From Terriglobia bacterium (lineage in GTDB: Bacteria; Acidobacteriota; Terriglobia; UBA7540): 43,420 nt of DNA. How positions within the stretch are numbered: the first letter of the stretch is position 1; each line of letters starts with the position of its first letter. Positions 26,601-35,400 of this stretch are shown here, piece by piece. A model generated the notes under the pieces. The model searched no databases. It saw nothing but the letters and a program-made list of their open reading frames with translations, and was not told where the DNA came from. The position numbers and the translations under genes are program-made. The DNA lies in NCBI GenBank assembly GCA_030038235.1, contig JASHPE010000301.1, forward strand, positions 1-43,420. Direction: 5' to 3'.

Positions 26601-29417
26601 GCAGAACAGACTCACCAGCGGCTGCGGACATTCCACCAGCTCTCTCACTCGCTCGTGGCGGTCCGCAGAGTTCGGGTTGGCGGCGAGGTACGCCAGATGT
26701 TCTTCAGCTCGCATGTAGACTTGCGCCCGCGCGCCTTCAAACATCGGCTGATCGAAATAGCGGTAGCGCACCTCCCGCGCCAAGTCGCTGACGGCTGGAA
26801 ACACGCCACGCGCCACCGAAATCATCCGGTCGAGCAAGGTGCGGAGAGGCTCGCCGGCGAGCGGCGCCAACCTCTCCACGAGCGCCAGCCGCCGTTCGAG
26901 GACGGCCAGAACGGGCGCCACCTGTTGTTCCACTCGCTGGTGCGATTTATAGATCCAGAGCAGGCTCTCCTCGAGTTCCGGAGAGCGATCCAGTGTCTGC
27001 ACGCCGTAATGGGCCAGCGTGCGCCTCAGCGCCTCGACGAAGGCCGGAGGCAACCCCTCGCCCCGGGTCTCGAGCATGCGCAGATACGTGAAAAGCTGGG
27101 CTTCGACGCTCGGCGTCTCACCGCCGGCCGGATCGCTGAACTCGGGTTCGCGCTTGAACAAAGAGCAGACGTCCACAAAAATGTTGAGGATCTCATCTTC
27201 AATGGGTCTGGTTTCTTCACAATCCTCCGGAGCGTCGCAGCGGTTCCATTCGGCAAGTAATCTCGTGGCGCTTGCCGGATCCACGTCGAAGCCGAGCATG
27301 AATTGCCGAAGTTCCTGCAGGTGCTCCTGGCATTGGGTGCAGGCGTCCTTACCTTTTGCTTCCGGAGCGGATATGGCCTGGAAATCGACCCGCGCTGCAC
27401 CTGCCGCCGCATTGACCATGCCGTCGGGTTCGATCTGCACGAGCGGGGCTCCAGTGTCGACCTGAACGTTGGGTATCGTCATCACCTGCCGGACCCTGCC
27501 GCCAAACGGAGCGATAACTTTCATCTCCAGTTTCATCGCTTCGAGCACCGCCAGGCGATCACCCGCCGACACCACGTCGCCCGGCTTCACGGCAATAGAG
27601 ACCACGACCGCCGGCGCGGGCGCGTGCACGACACCCCCATCGTCGCGATCTACCTGATGTGATACCCCGTCCACTTCAATGCGGTGGGTCAGGCCCTGGA
27701 CCACCGAGACCACGTTGTAGTGCCGGCCGAAAAAGGTGAGCCAGTACTCAAACTGACCGAGGCGGTCAAGATGGGCGTCAATGCGAACCCCATCAGCTTC
27801 GACGCGATACTGCTGAGGGCTCAGGCGGTAAACCTGGAGCGCATATGGGTTCCCGCGATAGCGTAACGCAACGGTCCGGCCCAACTCGCTTCGGAGGTTA
27901 GGCCTTCCGCGCACCGCTGACGCGTAGAACTGCGTCCGTTCAACTGCCAGGTGCGACTCGTAGACTTCAATGGCTGCGTGCACCAGGGCCGCCTCGGCCT
28001 TGCGCTGTGAAAGATGCTCGCCGTTCGCCGCCAGACGTCCCAGCCATCCGATGTCGACGGTCGCGCTCTGCACTTCCTCCCGCTGCAGGAGGTCCAGGAG
28101 AAATGCCTTGTTGCTGGCTCCGCCTTTGATCACCACCACGCTTTCGCGCAAGGCGCGCTGGAGCCGCGAAAGCGCCTCCTTCCGGGTCTGGCCGTGAGCA
28201 ATGATCTTGGCCAGCATGGAATCAAACTCTTTCGGGACCGTGTCGCCCACGGCCACTCCGGTATCAATGCGGACCCCCGGCCCGGTCAGTATCCGGAAGC
28301 GCTCGATGGTCCCAGGCGCCGGAGCAAAATCGTTGTCTGGATCCTCGGCGTTCAGCCGTACTTCGATGGCATGACCAGTGGCGCGCGGGGCCTCTCCCTC
28401 CAGCCGTCCACCGCGAGCGATGTGAATCTGCAGCTTGACGAGATCGATTCCGGTTGTACATTCCGTCACCGGGTGCTCGACCTGCAGCCGTGTGTTCACC
28501 TCCATGAACAGAAAGCGGCGGCTGCCCGGCTCATAAAGGAATTCCACGGTGCCGGCGTTCTGATAGCCCGCGGCCTGACTGATGCGAACTGCTGCCTCGC
28601 GCAACGCCTGGTCCTCTGCTGCAGAAAGTGCCGGCGACGGTGCTTCCTCGAGAATCTTCTGGTGGCGGCGCTGAATTGTACAGTCGCGAACGCCCGCGGC
28701 CCAGGTGGTGCCATACTGGTCGGCGATGATCTGCACCTCGACGTGGCGAGCGCCACGCACGAGTTGCTCCATAAAAACGGTAGGGTTTCCGAACGCCTTA
28801 AACGCCAAAGCGCGCGCGCGTTCAAAGGCTTCCGGTAATTCGCTGGGCGCGTGAACGGCCTGGATTCCGTGCCCGCCGCCGCCGGCTGTGGCCTTGATGA
28901 GGGACGGATAACCCAGCCGGTCGGCATGATGCCAAGCGTCAATGAGCGTCTCCACCGGGCCGCCACTCCAGGGCGCGACGTCGACCCCCGCCTCCTCGGC
29001 CAGCCGCTTCGAGGAGATCTTGTCTCCCAGGCGCCGCATCACGTCTGCGTTCGGACCAATGAACACAATGCCGAGCTCGCGGCAAAGATCGGCGAATTCG
29101 GCGTGCTCCGCGACAAATCCCCAACCGACCCAAACCGCTTCGGCGCGAGCTGCGGCCAAAGCCCGCTCGAGCCGACCATAGTCGACGTAACTGCTCTTCG
29201 CCTGTTGAGTGTCAGGGTCGATGATCTGTGCGGGGCCGAGGTGCACTGCTTCGTCCGCCTCGCGCACGAACAAAGAGTGGCGGTCAGGATCGGTAAAAAG
29301 CGCGATGGTGCGCAGTGCGGCGCCGTTTTCCAGATTGAACTCATGCGCCGCGTGAATGAAGCGCATGGCGGCTTCGCCACGGTTCACGATCGCCACGCGC
29401 TGAAAGTCTTTTTGCAT
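23673..29417 (-). CDS. Single-chain eukaryotic-type acyl/acetyl-CoA carboxylase (BC-BCCP-central-CT)
   Basis: A 1914-residue protein that should carboxylate acetyl- or another acyl-CoA with bicarbonate and ATP. Order: biotin carboxylase (about 5-460; ATP-grasp loop KATAGGGGHGIQAV, catalytic EVNTRLQVEHPVTE); biotinyl domain (about 590-665; AVLEAMKLEMKV, biotin on K629); a long middle region (about 700-1325) like the central domain of eukaryotic ACC; carboxyltransferase (about 1330-1860). Eukaryote-like stretches include LTEYDQKVVRMRQRGFTYPY (1274-1293), SAEDNQGIGGYDRIMG and YQHTYVAPGERFPRR. Most bacteria use separate subunits. GGGGAG precedes ATG 29417, and the PKS gene ends 40 bp upstream, so it probably supplies malonyl-CoA to that synthase. 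Substrate preference is inferred. Confidence 0.9.
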   Translation of the reverse strand: MQKDFQRVAIVNRGEAAMRFIHAAHEFNLENGAALRTIALFTDPDRHSLFVREADEAVHLGPAQIIDPDTQQAKSSYVDYGRLERALAAARAEAVWVGWGFVAEHAEFADLCRELGIVFIGPNADVMRRLGDKISSKRLAEEAGVDVAPWSGGPVETLIDAWHHADRLGYPSLIKATAGGGGHGIQAVHAPSELPEAFERARALAFKAFGNPTVFMEQLVRGARHVEVQIIADQYGTTWAAGVRDCTIQRRHQKILEEAPSPALSAAEDQALREAAVRISQAAGYQNAGTVEFLYEPGSRRFLFMEVNTRLQVEHPVTECTTGIDLVKLQIHIARGGRLEGEAPRATGHAIEVRLNAEDPDNDFAPAPGTIERFRILTGPGVRIDTGVAVGDTVPKEFDSMLAKIIAHGQTRKEALSRLQRALRESVVVIKGGASNKAFLLDLLQREEVQSATVDIGWLGRLAANGEHLSQRKAEAALVHAAIEVYESHLAVERTQFYASAVRGRPNLRSELGRTVALRYRGNPYALQVYRLSPQQYRVEADGVRIDAHLDRLGQFEYWLTFFGRHYNVVSVVQGLTHRIEVDGVSHQVDRDDGGVVHAPAPAVVVSIAVKPGDVVSAGDRLAVLEAMKLEMKVIAPFGGRVRQVMTIPNVQVDTGAPLVQIEPDGMVNAAAGAARVDFQAISAPEAKGKDACTQCQEHLQELRQFMLGFDVDPASATRLLAEWNRCDAPEDCEETRPIEDEILNIFVDVCSLFKREPEFSDPAGGETPSVEAQLFTYLRMLETRGEGLPPAFVEALRRTLAHYGVQTLDRSPELEESLLWIYKSHQRVEQQVAPVLAVLERRLALVERLAPLAGEPLRTLLDRMISVARGVFPAVSDLAREVRYRYFDQPMFEGARAQVYMRAEEHLAYLAANPNSADRHERVRELVECPQPLVSLFCRRFSTAEPALRQLMLEALTQRYYRIHTLNLRSVTLGEQCCVTADYQDDERRVHLVTTHGDYHQLSDAARAICSLVEESPQDHEIAIDFYLWHSGSLGVGDVTQQEVHDMLNNVAFPRPIRRIEVVVGGPGRGHGMGGMQHFTYRLAGMSYEEDKFFRGVHPMMGKRLNLWRLNNFKIERLSSVEDVYLIHGVALDNPKDERLFAVAEVRDLTPVRDDSGRIVQLPHLERMFAEALASIRLFQSRRSAHERLYWNRVLLYVWPPLSLKPDELNDIVHKLAPAGEGLGLEQVVVRGRMPNPETGELRDMVLRISNPAGMGLLMTFRPATKLQPLKPLTEYDQKVVRMRQRGFTYPYEIVRMLTPSSEDTRAAFPPGDFREYDLDAENRLVPVERPYGQNKANVIVGVIRNFTPEYPEGMTRVAVLGDPGRDLGAIAEPECRRIIAALDLAEQRSVPLEWFPISAGAKISMESGVENMDWIARVLRRLVEFTQGGGEVNLVVNGINVGAQPYWNAESTMIMHTRGILIMTPQAAMVLTGKRALDYSGSVSAEDNQGIGGYDRIMGLNGQAQYWARDLEDACHILLRHYQHTYVAPGERFPRRAVTTDALDRNVQDYPHGKGDGSGFARVGDIFSDETNPGRKKSFDIRKVMKAVVDQDRVPLERWSGMRAAETAVVWDAHLGGYPVCLIGIESRPVPRLGFVPADGPDQWTAGTLFPSSSKKVARAINAASNNRPVVLLANLSGFDGSPESLRKLQLEYGAEIGRAVVNFKGPLVFCVISRYHGGAYVVFSRVLNENLQVLALEGTYASVIGGAPAAAVVFAGEVEKRTRKDPRLEALSQAMAKADGQERARLRAEWNELFNVVQSEKLGDVAEEFDSVHNIHRALNVGALHKIIPSATLRPYLIQAVERGVEREKELLREKREKKPVPKDHKLTGTLSFNDIRIKPPQSVPVPAPSLVDEHVKDPAQVTSAKAKLPV

Positions 29418-29457
29418 AAACTCCCCAATCTGAGAGCGTCACGGCTCAAGTCCCCGG

Positions 29458-32400
29458 TCATGCCATGACGGGCTGCGGTGACATGATGGCTTGCAGCGCC
29501 TTCAACGGCTCGGCATTGGCGCTGCCGGGGAGTGCTACCGTGCGATAGCCGGACAGAGACACGTACCGGTTGCCGGCCGCGTCCACGACCTCCGCGTCGA
29601 AGCTTGCCTGGTTTAGGTCTGGAGTGACGATGGTATACAGGTGTCCCTCCGACTGCTCCGGCGAGCGCCACAGGCTGACACGGTCAACGTGCTGCGGCAA
29701 TCCCATTGATCCTTGAGTGCTCATCTCCCATATCCCGGCTGACTGGAAGCAGAGCTCGATCAGACGCGGCGCCATGACCGTGGGAAGGTCGCTGGGCTCA
29801 TGGTTTGCGGGCAGGCTCGTCGCCATCTGGCCGACGATCTGACCTCCGTCCCGCCACGCCCTCGCCAAGACTTGGTATGCCGGTCCATGGAAGTACACCC
29901 GATAAATGTGCGGAACCTCGACAATCGGTTCGACCGGTGCGCCGGGCGCGATCGCAGTCCCCGGCTCGCCCGGACTTCTTGTCAGTCGCACTTGGCCAGT
30001 GAAGTGGACCGTGACTTGTGGCTCAGCCTGATTCGGTAGCGACCGCCGGCCTAGCAAGCGGCACTCCGCCACGATCGAGTCGCCTTGCGGATGGAACACG
30101 GCCTCGACAGTGACTGTCCGCGGCTCATTGCGGTAGAACTTGAACGGCGCGAGGAAGTCCACGTTCTCCACCGCCTCAACGTGCCAGCCGGGCAGCAACC
30201 ACTGGGCGGCTTCGGCAAACGCCTCGATGCCCATGACGCCGGGCAGGACAGGCGTGCCGTCGATTTGATGATCGTACAAGAACGCCTGAGCGGAGGGGTC
30301 CAACGTGGTCTCGATGGTGAGACCGTGCTCGAGGCTCATGCCGGTCACAGCGCCAATCATCGGGCCCTCCGGCAGCACCTGTTCCGGACTCTGCGCCTGG
30401 GTCACGGCGGAATCCAATCCTCCGGCGGCGTCCCACTCGTTGAGCAGCGCGCCGAGGCGCCGTCCCACCACGATTTCGCCGCGGGCGCCGCCCGCCGTCA
30501 GTTCACGGCGAATCAGCGGAATGCCGGCCTCCGGAGGCAACATGTCGATGCCCGCCAGCTCCATCATCTTCGGGATAGACCCGCGAGTGGCCATGCCGAT
30601 ACCGCCCCACGCGGTCCAGTCGATAGCAATGCCGCGCGTCTCCGGTCGCGTGGTGCGGAAGCTCGATGTGATCTTGCACAGCAAATCGTTCGCCGCGCTG
30701 TAGTCCGCCTGGCCGCCGTTGCCGAAACGTGCGGCAATGGAGCTGAAAGCTACCGTCGCCCCGAGTGGCATGTCTCCAATGGCGTACAGCAGGTTGAACC
30801 AGCCGTCGCCCTTAACGTCGAAGACGAGATCGAATTCGTGTGGGGCTTTGTCCGGCAGGAAGTGACTGCGCTCGACCCCAGCCGCGTGCAGCAACACATC
30901 GATACGTCCGCTACGCTTGCGCACCTCGCCGATCACTGCAGCCACAGCTTCGGTGTCCGTGAGATTGACGCTGAAGTAGTGCGCGGCGCCGCCCGACGCC
31001 CGCACGGCATCAATGGCGCTGCGGGCTGCCTGGGCGCGCTCCAAGGCGGCCAACTCCTTTTCGACCAGCGCCGGCGTGGCGCGCTCGCCTCGCGCTTGAA
31101 TGCGCGCGAAGAGATCGCGCTTCAAGCCGTCTTTGTCACTTACGAAGCGCTTGAGATCGGATTTGCCCGGGTCCGGCTCGGGCACGACGTCAAGCAGATA
31201 GAACGTCCCGCCCGACGCTGCCGCCAGGTCCGCGGTGATCGCGGAGACAATGCTTCCCGCCGCGCCCGTAACCACAAAAACAGTGTTGCGGTCGAGCGTC
31301 AAACCGGGCTGCCCGTCGGCGGCAGGCTGTTCTTCCAGCCCAATGGTCCAACGCAGTCCTGCCTTGTACCCGATCTCGACGGCGCCGGGATCACGCAAGG
31401 TCTCCTCTATTAGAATGCGGGCAATCTCCGTCGGCACGCATTCGGGCTCGAAATCGACCGCTTTGGCGAGGACGTCCATTTGCTCGCGCTTGTAGGTCTT
31501 CGTGAACCCGGTCACCGCGCCGCCCAACGGAGCAAGTGCACCTACCTCGTCGTAGCCGTGCTGCCCGCCAAGGCGGGTCCCGGAAACCAAGAACGTTCCC
31601 GGCGCTGCAATCTGATGATAGAGATCGCGCATCACGGTGTAGAACAATTTGATCCGCACTCGCAACGCTTCATGCCAAGCGGCCAGATCCATGTCGCGGA
31701 CGCTGGATTCATAGTCGAGACCCGGCAGCCAGTAGACGCCTTGGACCGGCCCAGCGGCCAGCCAGTTCATCAGACAGTTGCCAAGTACGTCCGCATTAGG
31801 CCCGTCATCAATGAGCAGGACTCCCACCCCTGCTGCTTGCAATTTCTCGGTCAACCTCTCCGCGACTCCGCCCCGGTCCGGCATGACGATCACGCGGCTA
31901 CCGGGCCCGAGCCGAACGACAGTGGTTTTGCAGATAGCGAGGGGCGGACGCAGGATCGGCACGGGCACGCGTCGCGGGATACTGTTTGCGGCGTCCAGGC
32001 TGCCGGGCTCTGGCCGGCCCGGGAGCCCGATGGGACCTGAAGCTGTAGACCCTGATCCCTGCTCAATAGCGGGCTTGTTCCCTTCCGTAATCGCGGCAGG
32101 AACCGGCGCCGATCCCGGCTGCCGGTCGCGCGCAAACTTGATCACGTGCGCCAGCGTGGGAAAATCGCGCAGCTTCAGCGTCTCATCGCGTGGAATGTTG
32201 TATGCCGCGCGCACCGACGCAAACATCTCCGCCTGTTTGACCGTGTCGATGCCCAGATCGGCCTCCAGGTCGAGGTCCAGGTCCAGCATCTCCGACGGGT
32301 AGCCCGTCTTCTCGGCTACGATCTCCAGAACCTTGGCCGCTATCGGATCGTCTGTTGCGGCCCCGATTGTGACGGTAGTTGCCACTGTGGGCGTTGGCCC

Positions 32401-35400
32401 TTGGGCGCTCGGCGACGCTACAGAAGCAGCGATCTTCAAATCCGGCCGCTGCTCGTAAACGAAGCGAATAACGTGCGCGAGCGTGGGATAGTCGCGTAGC
32501 TTGCGATTCTCGTCGCGCGGGATGTTGTAAATCTCGCGGATAGCAGCGAACATCTCAGCCTGCTTTACCGTATCGACGCCGAGATCAGCTTCGAGATCGA
32601 GATCGAGGTCCAGCATGTCGCGCGGATAGCCCGTCTTCTCGACCGCGAGGTCGAGGATTCGCTGCTTCACGGGATCGCCGGTGTCATCCTGTGCGGAACT
32701 TGAGGTGACCACTTTTGCCGCGACGGACGCCTGGCCACCGGCAGCAGGCGATGCAGGTGTGGCGGCCAAGTCAGGACGCTTTTCATAGACAAAGCGGATA
32801 ACGTGGCTCAGCGTGGGATAGTCGCGCAACTTACGATTCTCGTCGCGGGGGATGTTATAAATCTCGCGGATGGCGGCGAACATCTCGGCCTGCTTCACGG
32901 TATCGACGCCGAGATCCGCTTCAAGATCGAGATCAAGGTCCAGCATGTCGCGCGGATAGCCCGTCTTCTCCACCGCCAGATCAAGGATTCGTTCCGTCAC
33001 GGGATCGCTCGCGGCCTGTGACGTCACTGGGGGCTGTGCGGGTGCCGGCGCGACTTTGGGTGCCCTGGCATTCTCCTCAATTCTGGCCGGCGCCGCGGAC
33101 ACCGGCGCTGGAGCGAGATCGGGCCGGCGCTCGTGCACGAATCGGATCACGTGAGCGAGGGTCGGAAAGTCGCGCAATTTGACGCTGTCGTCACGCGCGA
33201 TGCCATACGTTTCGCGGACGGACGCGAACACCTCGGCCTGCTTGACCGTGTCGACGCCCAAGTCAGCCTCGAGGTCGAGATCCAAGTCCAGCATGTCAGG
33301 CGGATATCCTGTCTTCTCCGACACAAGAGCGAGAATGCGCTCTCTTACAGGGTCAGCAGGTGCGCTGGACTGCAGTTGTGGCGCGGGGGTTGGAGGAATG
33401 GGAACTGCCGCCGGTGGGACAGGTGCGGACGCTTTGACGACAGCTGGCTCCGGCGCCCCGTCGAAACTCGGGACGGGCGCCGCTGTCTGAACCTTGGCGG
33501 ATGGCGTGGTTGGCACCGCGACTGGCTGGCGGTCCTTAGCCGCCACGGCTCTGGCCGGCACGCCATTGTCGGGCACTCGCAGCGTCCGCCGCACGACTTC
33601 GAGCTCTGCAACAGGATGACCCGCAACTCGGGCCAGCCAGGCATTCCAGGCTTGCGCGTCCTCAATGCGATAGTCATAACCCAGCGCGTTCGGGCTGGGA
33701 CGTACGTTGTTCTTGCTGGGCACCCGGCGCAAAAGAGCCAGGCTGACTTGTGAACCGAAGCCGGCGCCGAGGCGCAGCGCGTACTCGACGGGGTAGATCC
33801 CACCCTTGGAGAGATTCAGCGGCCCGAGTTCGGGGTCGACTTCCTTGAAGTTAGCCACCGGCGGGACGCATCCGGTTTCCAGCGCCTTCACAGCCACGAC
33901 CTCTTCAATGCCGGTTCCCATGGCGTGGCCGGTGAATCCTTTGGTGTTGGCGATGACAATTTGGTCCGCCTGAGGGCCGAAGGCGCGACGCAGCGCCTGA
34001 ATCTCAGCGGAGGCGCTTCCGCCGCGCGCGGGCGTGTAAGTCTCGTGAGACACGAAGACGGTCTTCGCAGCGATTTCGCCGCGCCGGATGCCGCAGCGGG
34101 CTTCGGCCCGGCTGATCAGAGTCTCCATCATCTGGCTGATGTGCTCCACGTCGAGCCGCGTTCCGTGGAAGGCGCTGTTCGCGGCGACCGCGCTTAACAC
34201 CTCGCAGATCGGCCGGATTCCCCGTTCGCGAACTGCCTCCGCGCTCTCAACAATAAGCGAGGCGGCGCCCATGCCGACAATCATGCCGTGGCGGCGGCGG
34301 TCAAACGGAATCGCGGCTTCTTCGACCACTTCGTCTGTAGCGGCCGCGCCGCTTGCGAGAAAGCCCGCGCCGATCCACTCCATCATGTCGTCCGACGTGA
34401 CGTCGTCGGCGGAAACCACGATCACGCGGCGGCAGCGGCCGGCAGCGATCCAATCCTCGGCCAGAGCCAGCGCCATCGAGGTGCTCGCGCACGCGGAGTT
34501 GATTTGAGTGTTGGGCCCGCGAGCGCCAATGAACTCGGCAAATTGCGAGTGCCCCATCGAAAGAATCCGGAACAGGAAGCGACGGTCGAAAGTGTACCCG
34601 TCGCGTTCGAGTTCGGAACGCAACTCACTGATGCGCCGATCAATTTCCTGTACCAGGCCGGAATGACCATTGTCTTGCACCGCCCGTTGGCGCAGGCTCT
34701 CGAGCAGGTTCAATTGCTCGCGTCGCGCCAGATCGTCGCGGTGACGAGTAATCTCGTGTGCGAACGAGCCATAACCTGGGAAGGCGGAGGCGAAAATCAC
34801 GCCGGTGTCATCGCGAAGCGCCTCAGGCAATCCCCAACGCTCTGGAAGTTGGGTGCCTTTGCTGGTGGTCTTGTAGCGCATGACCAACGGAATGCCGGCG
34901 TCGCGCAGTGCGTCAATGCCCGACGCGATCGCCAGGCGCGTGACGGGGTCGAGCGCAGCAACACGCTCGGCAGAGACGCCGAACTCGCTCTCGAGATCCA
35001 GGATGCCGCCGCGGGCGGCCAGCTTAATCACGTCCGCTAGGCTGCTGATGGACTCAAACGTCGCGTTCCCGTTGTCGCTCTTGACCAGACGCGTGATGTG
35101 CTTGTCGAGCATCGCGCGCCGCAGCCGGGTGGGAATCACATCGATGAACTGATCGCCCCGCAGAATGCGGCTGATATTGGCGTCGTCAAACACGTGCTCT
35201 GTGCCGGGCAGGCCCAGGGCCGCTCCCGTGATCGCAACCGGCGCCGTGGACGCCGCGCGTGATCCACCGTAAATTTCCCAGCCACGTTCGAGCACGTTGG
35301 CGAAGAAGTGTCCGAGTTCCGCATAGCGGTCGCCATTCTGTCGCACGGGAGCCCCGGTCGAGCCGCTGCTTGCGGGAGTGGGATCCGCTGCCGGCGGCAG

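Noticed and set aside
30085..31413. A 442-codon plus-strand frame inside the PKS gene
   Set aside because: It is antisense to the KR/DH coding region, whose motifs are all intact; there is no ribosome site.
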